From: Fusobacterium varium
Lineage (GTDB): Bacteria > Fusobacteriota > Fusobacteriia > Fusobacteriales > Fusobacteriaceae
DNA: 64,000 bases
Reading direction: 5' to 3'
Assembly (NCBI GenBank): GCA_002356455.1
Contig: AP017968.1
Span: 2,666,001-2,730,000 of the forward strand
In this document: positions 18,128-26,890 of the stretch, piece by piece
Layout: every line of letters starts with the position of its first letter
How positions within the stretch are numbered: the first letter of the stretch is position 1
Translations under genes and position numbers: made by a program
The notes under the pieces: model-generated
Database searches by the model: none
Seen by the model: the letters and a program-made list of their open reading frames with translations, nothing else
What the model was told of the DNA's origin: nothing

Positions 18128-19993
18128 TTGGAAAAAGCAGAAAAATTTTTAAGTAGTATTCCTATGACAATCATAGGAGGAATATTTTTAGGAATAAGTC
18201 TTGTTTGTATGCTTATTGGGATAGAACTTCCTGTAAATCCAGCATGGATACCAATAATAATATCTGGAATTCCAATCCTATATGGAGCAGCAACAGATCT
18301 TTTTTGTAAAAAAACTATATCGTCTGAATTATTGGTTTCTATTGCAATAATAGCTTCTATCACAATAGGTGAAATATTTGCTGCTGGAGAAATAGCATTT
18401 ATTATGGCTATAGGTGAAATATTGGAAGATATTACTGTAAACAGGGCAAAAAAAGGTATCAGCCAGCTTATTAAATTATCTCCTCAGCAAGGACGTAAAG
18501 TAATAAAAGAAAATAAAAAAATAATAGAAAACATTGTTCCAATTGAAGAAATATGTAAAGATGATATTCTAAGAGTACTTCCTGGAGAAACGATTCCAGT
18601 AGATGGAAAAATTATTTTTGGAAACTCATCTGTTGATCAATCTATAATGACAGGTGAGTCATTACCTATTGATAAAGCCATTGATGATGAAGTATTCTGT
18701 GGTACTTTAAACTGTGATGGCTCTATTGATATTATAGCTACTAAGGTGGGAGAAGATTCTTCACTTCAAAAACTTATAAGAATGGTAAAAGAGGCTGAAG
18801 AAAACAAGGCTCCCATGCAGCGAATAGTTGATAAGTGGGCTGGTGGGCTGGTTCCTGCTGCTTTAATAATAGCTGTCATTGCTTATTTCCTTACATCTGA
18901 TATCATTAGGGCTGTTACTGTTTTAGTTGTATTCTGTCCTTGTGCTCTGGCTCTTGCCACTCCTACTTCTATTATGGCAGCTGTTGGACAGGCTTCTAAA
19001 CATGGAGTTTTAATAAAATCTGGAGAAGCTTTAGAAAAAATGGGAAAAGTTAACTGTGTTGCCTTTGATAAAACAGGAACTTTAACTTTTGGTAAACTAA
19101 AAGTCAGTAATATTATCACTATCTCATCAGTAACTGAAAAAGAATTGTTGAAATTGGTATGCTCTTCTGAAAAAAGATCTGAACATCTCTTAGGAAAAGC
19201 TATTGTAGAATATGGAAAGAAAGAAAATATTGAATTTTTAGAGGTTGAAGATTTTAAAATGATATCTGGAAAAGGAATTATAACAAAGATTGAAAATGAT
19301 GAAATATATTGTGGAAACAGTAAATTTCTTCAAGAACAAGGAATATTCTTAGATGAAAGTATCGAAAAAAATTTAGAAAATCTTCATAAAGAAGGAAAAA
19401 TCTCTATCTTAATAGGAAAAAATAAAAAATATATAGGGATAATAGCTTTATCAGATACTATTCGTCCAACTGCTAAAGAAATGGTAAAAAAATTAAAAAA
19501 TATGGGAACAAAAGTGGTTCTGCTCACAGGAGATCATAAACAAACAGCAGATTACTTTGCCAAAGAAATAGGAGTTGAAAATGTTTATTCAGAACTGCTT
19601 CCAACAGAGAAAGTTACATATATAAAAAAATTGGAAAAAGATGGAAATAAAATCTGTATGATAGGAGATGGAGTAAATGATGCTCCTGCTTTAAAAACTG
19701 CTGATGTAGGAATAGCCATGGCAAGTATGGGTACTGATATTGCAATTGAAGCTTCTGATATTGCTCTTATGGGAGATAATATAGAAAAAATTCCCTATTT
19801 GAAAAAATTATCTGCAGCCACTATAAAAACTATAAAGTTCAATATAACAGCTTCTATGACCATAAACCTTGCTGCGATTATTTTGTCAGTTCTTGGTTTA
19901 CTAAACCCTATAACAGGAGCTCTTGTTCATAATGTTGGTTCTGTACTTGTAGTTTTGAATGCTGCTTTACTTTATGATCGAAATTTTGTATAA
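18128..19993 (+). CDS. Heavy-metal-transporting P1B-type ATPase
   Basis: A 621-aa inner-membrane pump. It has the actuator TGES (SIMTGESLPIDK), the membrane metal site CPC (VVFCPCALALATP), the phosphorylation site DKTGTLTFGK, HP-domain residues (SEKRSEHLLGKAI) and the hinge GDGVNDAPAL. There is no N-terminal HMA/CxxC domain, so it is short for the family. The last helix (ALVHNVGSVLVVLNAALL) is nearer to Zn/Cd/Co-type than to classic Cu+ pumps, but the CsoR-like operator suggests copper. Substrate is therefore open (Cu, Ni, Zn/Cd). The start codon is TTG with AAGGGGGA upstream. Confidence 0.9.
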   Translation: MEKAEKFLSSIPMTIIGGIFLGISLVCMLIGIELPVNPAWIPIIISGIPILYGAATDLFCKKTISSELLVSIAIIASITIGEIFAAGEIAFIMAIGEILEDITVNRAKKGISQLIKLSPQQGRKVIKENKKIIENIVPIEEICKDDILRVLPGETIPVDGKIIFGNSSVDQSIMTGESLPIDKAIDDEVFCGTLNCDGSIDIIATKVGEDSSLQKLIRMVKEAEENKAPMQRIVDKWAGGLVPAALIIAVIAYFLTSDIIRAVTVLVVFCPCALALATPTSIMAAVGQASKHGVLIKSGEALEKMGKVNCVAFDKTGTLTFGKLKVSNIITISSVTEKELLKLVCSSEKRSEHLLGKAIVEYGKKENIEFLEVEDFKMISGKGIITKIENDEIYCGNSKFLQEQGIFLDESIEKNLENLHKEGKISILIGKNKKYIGIIALSDTIRPTAKEMVKKLKNMGTKVVLLTGDHKQTADYFAKEIGVENVYSELLPTEKVTYIKKLEKDGNKICMIGDGVNDAPALKTADVGIAMASMGTDIAIEASDIALMGDNIEKIPYLKKLSAATIKTIKFNITASMTINLAAIILSVLGLLNPITGALVHNVGSVLVVLNAALLYDRNFV

Positions 19994-20229
19994 AATATAA
20001 AAATATTAACTGGTTGATTTAAAAGTAAAATTTAATTTTAAAAATTTAAAAATGGAGCTGTATTTTTGGCTCTCTTTTGTCGAAAAATTATTAAAATTAT
20101 GTATATACTTAAAAATCAACTTTTTTTATAATCTATGTCTGTTAATTGCTTGTAAAAAATATTGATTTTTTTTGTATTTTAATATATTATCCTCTTGTAT
20201 AGTAAATAAATTTCAATAAGAGGTGAAAA

Positions 20230-20481
20230 ATGAATGTAAGAAAACAAATAAACAAAGAAGTCATCATTACCATTATTCTTTATTTAATATATTTTTTATG
20301 GTGGTATTTCTGGGGATATATTGATGAAAATATTTCTCCTTCAGAATACAAATTTATTTTTGGATTGCCAAGATGGTTTTTTTATTCATGTGTTGTTGGA
20401 CTTTTTTTAATTAATATACTTGTCTTTCTAGCAATAAAATTCTTCTTTAAAGATATTAACTTAGAAGAGGAGGAAAAGTGA
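20230..20481 (+). CDS. YhdT-family (DUF997) small membrane protein, PanF partner
   Basis: An 83-aa protein with two membrane helices and the aromatic LYFLWWYFWGYI-type segment of the YhdT family. YhdT genes are commonly found directly before panF, as here, where its TGA overlaps the panF ATG by one base (TGATG). It is probably an accessory subunit of the symporter; the biochemical role is unknown. Confidence 0.8.
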   Translation: MNVRKQINKEVIITIILYLIYFLWWYFWGYIDENISPSEYKFIFGLPRWFFYSCVVGLFLINILVFLAIKFFFKDINLEEEEK

Positions 20482-21923
20482 TGATAATAATTCCTATTAT
20501 AGTATATATCTTAATTATTCTTTTTATTGCATGGAGAATGGGAAAATACAAAAATGAAAATGGAAAATTTATTGAAGAATATTTTATTGGAAGCAGGAGC
20601 ATGGGAGGACTTGTCCTTGCCATGACTCTGATTAGTTCTTATGTTGGAGCCAGCTCTTTTATAGGCGGTCCCGGAATAGCATATAAATTAGGGCTCAGCT
20701 GGGTATTTCTTGCTTGTATTCAAGTTCCTACTGCTTTTCTCACTCTTGGAGTATTGGGAAAAAAGCTTGCCATTATATCAAGAAAAATAAATGGTGTCAC
20801 TATAACAGATTTTTTAAGAGCAAGATATGAGAGCAACCTTGTTATTATTCTTTCATCTCTTATGATGCTCATATTTTTCATTGGAACTATTGTAGCTCAA
20901 TTTGTAGGAGGAGCCAGATTATTTGAAAGTGTTACAGGATATTCCTATACTCTAGGATTGATTATATTCTCTGCTGTGGTTATTATCTATACAACTTTCG
21001 GAGGATTCAGAGCTGTAACTATAACAGATGCCATACAGGGAATAGTCATGCTTCTTGCCACTGGGCTTTTATTTGTGATAATCCTGAATAAAGGCGGCGG
21101 CATGGAAAACATCATGAAGAAAGTTCTTGAAACTAATCCTTCTCTCCTGACTCCTGATGGCGGAGGTGCTGTATCAAAACCTTTTATATTATCTTTCTGG
21201 ATGCTGGTAGGAATAGGAGTATTAGGACTTCCTGTCACTGAAGTTCGATGTATGGGATTTAAAGACAGTAAAGCTATGCATAGAGCTATGATAATCGGAA
21301 CTTCATTTGTAGGTCTGCTTATGCTTGGAATGCATCTGGTTGGAGTGATGGGAATAGCAGTAGAACCTGGAATTGAAGTAGGAGATAAAATAATCCCTAT
21401 TCTTGCAATAAAAAATATGTATCCAATACTTGCTGGTATATTTATTGTCGGCCCTTTAGCAGCTATAATGTCATCTGTAGATTCTCTTTTGATAATGTCA
21501 TCAGCTGCTATTGTCAAAGATTTATATATAAACTACATAGAAAAAAATCCCAGTGAAGCAAGAATTAAAAAGCTTTCTCTGGCAACTTCCCTCACACTGG
21601 GAATAATTGTTTTTGTTTTAGCTTTAAATCCTCCACAGCTTCTGGTGTGGATAAATCTCTTTGCTCTGGCTGGGCAGGAAGCTGCTTTTTTCTGTCCTAT
21701 ACTCTTTGGATTATACTGGAAACAAGCTAATGCTACTGGAGCAGCTGTTTCTATGATATTCAGTGTAGTATCTTATCTCTACATGGTAGTTATGGATATA
21801 AAATTCATTGGTATGCATCAGATTGTCCCTGTAATAATTTTTTCTGTAATACTTTTTGTTGGAGGTTCTTTCCTTGGAAAGCCTAATTCACAAAAGGTTG
21901 ACAACTTATTTTTTGGTAAGTAA
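20481..21923 (+). CDS. panF: Sodium/pantothenate symporter
   Basis: A 480-aa member of the SSF family. Evidence is the EEYFIGSRSMGGLVLAMTLI start of the core, the SYVGASSFIGGPGIAYKLGLSW motif, GGFRAVTITDAIQG and the MSSVDSLLIMSSAAIVKDLY helix. PanF imports pantothenate with Na+ for CoA synthesis. ATG 20481 is preferred, 7 nt after AGGAGG; a GTG one codon upstream is possible. Pairing with yhdT supports PanF over proline or other SSF carriers. Confidence 0.88.
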   Translation: MIIIPIIVYILIILFIAWRMGKYKNENGKFIEEYFIGSRSMGGLVLAMTLISSYVGASSFIGGPGIAYKLGLSWVFLACIQVPTAFLTLGVLGKKLAIISRKINGVTITDFLRARYESNLVIILSSLMMLIFFIGTIVAQFVGGARLFESVTGYSYTLGLIIFSAVVIIYTTFGGFRAVTITDAIQGIVMLLATGLLFVIILNKGGGMENIMKKVLETNPSLLTPDGGGAVSKPFILSFWMLVGIGVLGLPVTEVRCMGFKDSKAMHRAMIIGTSFVGLLMLGMHLVGVMGIAVEPGIEVGDKIIPILAIKNMYPILAGIFIVGPLAAIMSSVDSLLIMSSAAIVKDLYINYIEKNPSEARIKKLSLATSLTLGIIVFVLALNPPQLLVWINLFALAGQEAAFFCPILFGLYWKQANATGAAVSMIFSVVSYLYMVVMDIKFIGMHQIVPVIIFSVILFVGGSFLGKPNSQKVDNLFFGK

Positions 21924-21956
21924 GTATCATTTTTTTGTAATTTTTAAAAATTTTCC

Positions 21957-21985
21957 TTGCATTTTTTTCAATTTAGGTTTATACT
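21957..21985 (+). promoter_or_regulatory. Promoter of the first binding-protein/M20 operon
   Basis: TTGCAT (21957-21962), exact 17-nt spacer, TATACT (21980-21985). Transcription would start near 21992, about 28 nt before leader ORF A. Confidence 0.7.
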
Positions 21986-22019
21986 CTGGTCAACAAATAA
22001 ATCAAGGGGAGGTTAGAAT

Positions 22020-22169
22020 ATGTTTTTATTTAACATAATAATATTTGTCATATGTATAATAGTGCTCATACTCGGTTCTAATAAAATTTCATATGCCAAT
22101 AATTATGTTAAGGTCAATTTAAACATTATTCGACTTTTCAAAGGTTCAAAAATATATAGCTTGAATTAA
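22020..22169 (+). CDS. Putative attenuation leader peptide A (49 aa, Ile/Val/Leu-rich)
   Basis: A short ORF with AAGGGGAGG at ideal spacing. Residues 2-18 (FLFNIIIFVICIIVLIL) contain seven Ile, two Val and three Leu. The stop is ~120 nt before an intrinsic terminator. Both the 5' promoter and the 3' terminator are shared in layout with leader B (28158-28325). Known ilv/leu leaders stall the ribosome at such codons when branched-chain tRNAs are uncharged. A single-pass membrane microprotein is the alternative, since the run would also make a helix. Confidence 0.5.
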   Translation: MFLFNIIIFVICIIVLILGSNKISYANNYVKVNLNIIRLFKGSKIYSLN

Positions 22170-22195
22170 ATTTGGATGGTACAGCCATATATTAA

Positions 22196-22258
22196 GTTCC
22201 TATTGATAAATATTCTGCATTCTTTGTAGTACTCTCTATGAGTCTATCTATATAGGAA
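22196..22258 (+). other. Leader hairpin shared with leader B
   Basis: GTTCCTATTGATA at 22196-22208 can pair with TATCTATATAGGAA ending at 22258. The same TTCCTATTGATA starts a hairpin at 28299-28333. This is the only clear primary-sequence match between the two leaders apart from their terminators. Confidence 0.5.
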
Positions 22259-22287
22259 TGAAATATAAAATGTCGTTTTAGTTATTA

Positions 22288-22316
22288 AAGCAGCCTAACT
22301 GGCTGTTTTTTTTTAT
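22288..22316 (+). terminator. Attenuator-type terminator upstream of binding-protein gene 1
   Basis: CAGCC-TAACT-GGCTG stem followed by nine T, then TATACAAAAT. It lies between leader ORF A and the structural genes with no other promoter evident downstream, so read-through is needed. It is near-identical to 28396-28422. Confidence 0.75.
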
Positions 22317-22352
22317 ACAAAATATTAAAAAATAACTTTAGGGGGAATAAAA

Positions 22353-22496
22353 ATGAAAAACTTTAAAACTAACTATTCAACACTACTCTGTTCATCACTA
22401 TTACTAAATGCTGGAAGAAATATTGCTAATTCTATCTTTAATAATTTTGATGATAAACACAGGGAGTGGTATAAATGGAAAATAAAAATAAAGTAA
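22353..22496 (+). CDS. Small ORF (47 aa) overlapping the start of binding-protein gene 1
   Basis: Starts after AGGGGGAAT, in the position where binding-protein gene 3 starts in the paralogous operon (28447). The product (MKNFKTNYSTLLCSSLLLNAG...) ends in a basic-aromatic tail WYKWKIKIK and overlaps the next gene by 22 bp in another frame. It may act in translational coupling or be the remains of a displaced start. No family recognised. Confidence 0.4.
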   Translation: MKNFKTNYSTLLCSSLLLNAGRNIANSIFNNFDDKHREWYKWKIKIK

Positions 22497-24049
22497 TAAA
22501 AAGAATTGGAGTGGCAGCTGTTGCAGCAGCAGTTATATTTTTTACAGGAATGAATGTCATTGCTACTGATAAAAAAACTGAAACTAAGAAAACTGAAACA
22601 GTTAAACCATATAAAGAAAATATTGTAATAGCTTCAAAAGCTGATGCTAAAACACTTGATCCGCAAAGAACTATTGACACAACATCTAACAAAACTATTC
22701 GTTTGATATTCAATGGATTGTTGTCACTAGATAAAGATTTGAATATTCAGCCTTGTTTAGCTGAAAGCTGGGAAGCAGTAGATGATACAAACACTGTATT
22801 CCATTTGAAAAAAGGGGTAAAATTTCACAATGGGGATACAATGACTGCTGAAGATGTAAAATTTTCTATAGACAGAGCAAGAGTTTCTAATCAAACTGCT
22901 TATTTATATAAACCAATAACTGAAGTTACTGTTATTGATGAAAATACTGTAAAAATAACTACTGAAAAACCTTTTGGTCCTTTATTGACAAATTTGGCTC
23001 AAACACAAGGGTGTATAGTGAGCAAAAGAGCTGTGCAGGAAGTTGGAGAAGAAAATTTCTTCCAGCACCCAGTAGGAACTGGACAATATAAATTTAAAGA
23101 ATGGATACCTGGAGACAGAATAATCGTTGAAGCTTTTGATGAAGCTTTCCAAGGTGCTCCAAAAGTTAGACAGATTACTATGAGGACTATAACTGAAGTA
23201 AGCAACAGAATGATAGCTTTGGAAACTGGTGAAGCTGATATCGCTTTTGATATTGGAATAATGGATAAGGAAGCTGTTAAAAATAATAAAAATATGGAAT
23301 TTTTAGAAGTTGCTTCTCCATCTTCATTGTACTTAGGATTTGACCAGACAACTCCTGAATATCAAAATAAAAAATTAAGACAGGCAATAGCTTATGCTGT
23401 AGATACTAAAGTCTTGGCTGACGCTGTATTCAGAGGTTCTGCAATAGCTGCTGACTCTGCTTTGCCAAAAGCTTGTCCTGCTCACATCACTCCAGCTAAA
23501 CAATATGATCAAGATATTGAAAAAGCTAAACAATTAATGGCTGAAGCTGGATACAAAGATGGATTGAATATAGAGTTGTGGGTAAATGACGATGGTCCTA
23601 GAACTGATATGTGTGTAATTATGCAGGAACAGTTAAAAGCCATTGGAATCAATGCTGAAATTAAAATATTTGAATGGGGAGCATATGTATCAAGAACTGC
23701 TCAGCCTAACAAGCAATTATACTTGCTTTCTTGGAATTCTACTAGTGATGGAGATGCTGCCTTATATGCTTTATTCCACTCTACTCAACAAGGATTGTCA
23801 GGAAACAGAAGTTACTATAAAAATGAAAAATTAGATGAAGTTTTAGATAAAGCAAGATACTCAGTTAATCAGGAAGAAAGAACAAAAATGTATCAGGAAG
23901 CTCAGGAAATATTACAGGAAGATATTCCTCACTACACTTTAGTATATCCAATGTTGAATGTAGCTATAAGAAAAAATGTAAAAGATATGATATTCAGAAA
24001 CGATGGATATATCAGTGTTGAAAACATGTATGTTACAAATGAAAAATAA
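22475..24049 (+). CDS. Peptide ABC transporter substrate-binding protein (family 5), copy 1
   Basis: A 524-aa periplasmic SBP_bac_5 (DppA/OppA-like) protein. It has an N-terminal signal segment (VAAVAAAVIFFTGMNVIA) without a lipobox Cys, so it should be soluble in the periplasm of a diderm cell. Family landmarks are SKADAKTLDPQ, LAESWEAVDD, FHLKKGVKFHNGDTMTAEDV, PVGTGQYKFKEWIPGDRI and VRQITMRTI. No permease or ATPase gene is nearby, so it must use a transporter encoded elsewhere. It is paired with the M20 amidohydrolase gene 30 bp downstream. Ligands are probably di/oligopeptides or N-acyl amino acids. Confidence 0.88.
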   Translation: MENKNKVIKRIGVAAVAAAVIFFTGMNVIATDKKTETKKTETVKPYKENIVIASKADAKTLDPQRTIDTTSNKTIRLIFNGLLSLDKDLNIQPCLAESWEAVDDTNTVFHLKKGVKFHNGDTMTAEDVKFSIDRARVSNQTAYLYKPITEVTVIDENTVKITTEKPFGPLLTNLAQTQGCIVSKRAVQEVGEENFFQHPVGTGQYKFKEWIPGDRIIVEAFDEAFQGAPKVRQITMRTITEVSNRMIALETGEADIAFDIGIMDKEAVKNNKNMEFLEVASPSSLYLGFDQTTPEYQNKKLRQAIAYAVDTKVLADAVFRGSAIAADSALPKACPAHITPAKQYDQDIEKAKQLMAEAGYKDGLNIELWVNDDGPRTDMCVIMQEQLKAIGINAEIKIFEWGAYVSRTAQPNKQLYLLSWNSTSDGDAALYALFHSTQQGLSGNRSYYKNEKLDEVLDKARYSVNQEERTKMYQEAQEILQEDIPHYTLVYPMLNVAIRKNVKDMIFRNDGYISVENMYVTNEK

Positions 24050-24079
24050 AATAGATAAATAAAAATGGGAGGAACCAAT

Positions 24080-25258
24080 ATGAAAACTATAGATTTAGCT
24101 AAAAAGAACCACGATTATGTCATACAAATGAGAAGAGAATTCCACATGAATCCAGAAGTGAGCATGCAGGAATATAATACTTGCAGAAGAATAAAAGAGG
24201 AACTTGAAAAAATGGGTGTTGAATATAAAGGGATAGCTGGTACTGGAGTAATAGCTACTATCAAAGGAACTAAACCTGGGAAAACTGTAGCACTTAGAGG
24301 AGATATAGATGCTCTGGCTGTTGTAGAGGAAACTACTCATGACTACGTTTCTAAAGTTCATGGAATGATGCATGCCTGTGGACATGACACTCATGGAGCT
24401 ATGCTTCTTGGAGCTGTAAAAGTTTTAAATGAAATGAAAGATGAAATAGAAGGTACTGTTAAATTCTTCTTCCAGCCAGGAGAAGAGGTAGGAAAAGGAG
24501 CTGCTGCTATGGTAGCAGAGGGAGCTCTTGAAGGTGTAGATGGTGTTATGGGAATACACATATCTTCTGATATGCCTGTTGGAACTATAAATGCTGATCC
24601 AGGACCTAGAATGGCTTCTGCTGATTGCTTTAAAGTAACTATTACTGGAAAAGGCGGACACGGAGCAAGACCAGAGCAATGTATAGATGCTGTTGTAGTA
24701 GGTGCTGCTACTGTTATGAATCTTCAATCAATAGTAAGCAGAGAACTTTCTCCATTTGACCCTGTTGTAGTGACTACTGGATCAATAAAATCTGGAACTA
24801 GATTTAATGTAATAGCTCCTACTGCTGTATTGGAAGGAACTGTTAGATATTATAAACCTGAATACAAACAAGTCATAGCTGATGCTATTGAGAGAATAGC
24901 TAAGTCTACAGCTGAAGCTTACAGAGCTACTGCTGAAATGGAATATTCTAGTCTTGTAAAACCTACTATCAATGATGATGCTTGTGCTGAACTTGCTCAA
25001 GAATCAGCTGCTAAAATAGTTGGAAAAGAAAATGTAGTACATACTCCTGCTGGTACAGGTGGAGAAGATTTCTCTGAATTTTCTTCAATAGTTCCAGGAG
25101 TTATGACTAGACTTGGAGCTGGAAATGTGGAAAAAGGAATAACTTATCCTCACCATCATGGAAAATTTGATGTGGATGAAGATTCTTTTGTTTATGGAGT
25201 TGCATTTTATGCACAATATGCTATCGATTATTTAAAGAAAAATCCTAAGCCCCTCTAA
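24080..25258 (+). CDS. M20-family amidohydrolase (aminoacylase/carboxypeptidase type), copy 1
   Basis: A 392-aa zinc metalloenzyme of the M20D/hippurate hydrolase group, which cleaves N-acyl or aminoacyl bonds. Metal motifs are MHACGHDTHGAML, PGEEVGKGAAAMV and the C-terminal HHHGKFDVDED. The dimerisation insert begins at KVTITGKGGHGARPEQ. The start at 24080 follows GGGAGG; a preceding in-frame ATG at 24065 lies in front of that site. There is no signal peptide, so it acts in the cytoplasm on what binding protein 1 brings in. A stem spanning its stop codon (25242-25268) sits before gene 2. Confidence 0.88.
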   Translation: MKTIDLAKKNHDYVIQMRREFHMNPEVSMQEYNTCRRIKEELEKMGVEYKGIAGTGVIATIKGTKPGKTVALRGDIDALAVVEETTHDYVSKVHGMMHACGHDTHGAMLLGAVKVLNEMKDEIEGTVKFFFQPGEEVGKGAAAMVAEGALEGVDGVMGIHISSDMPVGTINADPGPRMASADCFKVTITGKGGHGARPEQCIDAVVVGAATVMNLQSIVSRELSPFDPVVVTTGSIKSGTRFNVIAPTAVLEGTVRYYKPEYKQVIADAIERIAKSTAEAYRATAEMEYSSLVKPTINDDACAELAQESAAKIVGKENVVHTPAGTGGEDFSEFSSIVPGVMTRLGAGNVEKGITYPHHHGKFDVDEDSFVYGVAFYAQYAIDYLKKNPKPL

Positions 25259-25292
25259 GGGGCCTTGGGAATAACTAAGGAGATGTGAAAAA

Positions 25293-26861
25293 ATGAATTA
25301 TAAAACGTTTAAAAAACTCGGAATGTGTATGTTATTGGTTTGTGTTGGATTATTTAGTGCTATGAAACTTTCTGCCTCATCAAAAGATGAGAAAAAAACA
25401 GATCCTGCTGCTACTTCTGCTAAAGTCCAACTGAAAGATACTCTTGTTGTAGCAATGAAGTCTGATCCTAAGACTGTTGATCCTCAAAAGAGTATTGATA
25501 CTATGTCTAATAAATCTATCAATCTTATGTATGACTCTCTTTTAGAATTAGACGAAAACCTTAATGTAGTTCCTGCTCTTGCTGAAAGATGGGAAAGAAT
25601 TGATGAATATAGTGTTGTTTTTTATTTAAGAAAAGGTGTTAAATTTCATAATGGAGATGAACTGAAAGCTGAAGATGTTAAATTTACATTGGAAAGAGCT
25701 GTTGCTTCTCCTCAAACTATGTATCTTTACAACCCTATTTCTGAAGTTACAGTTATAGATGACTATACTGTAAAAGTTACTACAAAGGCTCCTTTTGGTG
25801 CTCTTTTACAAAACCTTGCTGCTGTTCAGGGAGGAATTGTAAACAAGAAAGTAGTAGAAGCTGCTGGGGATGATTATGTTAAAAATCCTGTAGGAACTGG
25901 ACAATACAAATTCAAAGAATGGCTTCCTGGAAACAAGATTGTTTTTGAAGCGTTTAATGATTCATATCACGGTGCTCCTAAAATCAAAGAGATCACTTTC
26001 AAAACTGTTCCTGAAGTAAGCAACAGAATGATCTATTTGGAAACTGGGGAAGCTGATATCTCTTTTGACATTGGTCTTATGGATAAAGAAGCTGTTAAAA
26101 ATCATAAAAATTTAGAGCTGCTCGAAGTTGAATCTCCTTCTATCCTTTACATTGGATTTGACCAAAGTGTACCTAAATTCCAAAATAAAAAATTAAGACA
26201 GGCAATCGCCTATGCTATTGATAATAATGTTTTTGTAGATGCAATCTTCAGAGGTTCAGCTGTTGCTGCTGATTCAGTTATGGCTAAAGCTTCTCCTGCA
26301 TACAATCCTAATGTAAAAAAATATGACCAGAATATCGAAAAAGCTAAAGAACTTTTAAAAGAAGCTGGATATCCTAATGGACTTGACCTTCAATTATGGG
26401 TAATGGATGATGGTCCTAGAGTGGATATGTGTGTAATTATTCAAGATCAACTAAAAGCTATTGGTATCAATATCGAAATCAAAGTTTTTGAATTTGGAGC
26501 TTATGTATCTAAGACAGCTCTTCCTGACAAAGAACTTTATTTCCTTTCATGGAATTCATCTGGAGATGGAGATGCTTCTCTTTATCCTTTGTTCCATTCC
26601 ACTCAGCATGGAGCATCTGGTAACAGAAGTTTCTATTCTAACAAAGAGATTGATGCTCTTTTAGATAAAGCAAGAACTTCAGTAAATCAAGATGAAAGAA
26701 CTGAAATTTATAAAAAAGTACAGGATATTCTTCAAGAAGAACTTCCTCATTACACTTTAGTTTATCCTAAATTAAACCTTGCAAAAAGTACTAAAGTAAA
26801 AGGTATGATCTTCAAGAAAAATGGATATGTTGATTTAACAAAAGCATATGTTGAAAAATAA
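25293..26861 (+). CDS. Peptide ABC transporter substrate-binding protein (family 5), copy 2
   Basis: A 522-aa paralogue of copies 1 and 3, with signal peptide LGMCMLLVCVGLFSAMKLSA. The two Cys lie within the hydrophobic core and do not form a convincing lipobox. It conserves SDPKTVDPQKSIDT, FYLRKGVKFHNGDELKAEDV, NPVGTGQYKFKEWLPGNKI and GNRSFYSNKEIDALLDKA. It follows M20 copy 1 by 34 bp without a visible promoter, so it belongs to the operon controlled by leader A. Confidence 0.87.
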   Translation: MNYKTFKKLGMCMLLVCVGLFSAMKLSASSKDEKKTDPAATSAKVQLKDTLVVAMKSDPKTVDPQKSIDTMSNKSINLMYDSLLELDENLNVVPALAERWERIDEYSVVFYLRKGVKFHNGDELKAEDVKFTLERAVASPQTMYLYNPISEVTVIDDYTVKVTTKAPFGALLQNLAAVQGGIVNKKVVEAAGDDYVKNPVGTGQYKFKEWLPGNKIVFEAFNDSYHGAPKIKEITFKTVPEVSNRMIYLETGEADISFDIGLMDKEAVKNHKNLELLEVESPSILYIGFDQSVPKFQNKKLRQAIAYAIDNNVFVDAIFRGSAVAADSVMAKASPAYNPNVKKYDQNIEKAKELLKEAGYPNGLDLQLWVMDDGPRVDMCVIIQDQLKAIGINIEIKVFEFGAYVSKTALPDKELYFLSWNSSGDGDASLYPLFHSTQHGASGNRSFYSNKEIDALLDKARTSVNQDERTEIYKKVQDILQEELPHYTLVYPKLNLAKSTKVKGMIFKKNGYVDLTKAYVEK

Positions 26862-26890
26862 AAGCTGAACCAGCTGGGAGGAAAAAATAA

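Noticed and set aside
22160-22190. TTTGGATGGTACAGCC resembles a T-box sequence before the first binding-protein gene.
   Set aside because: It does not match the T-box core well, no Stem I features or specifier loop could be recognised, and the sister leader (28.1-28.4 kb) has no such sequence.
25320-25380. Possible lipoprotein signal in binding protein 2 (Cys in LGMCMLLVCVGLF).
   Set aside because: The Cys residues sit in the hydrophobic core without a lipobox, and copies 1 and 3 have none.
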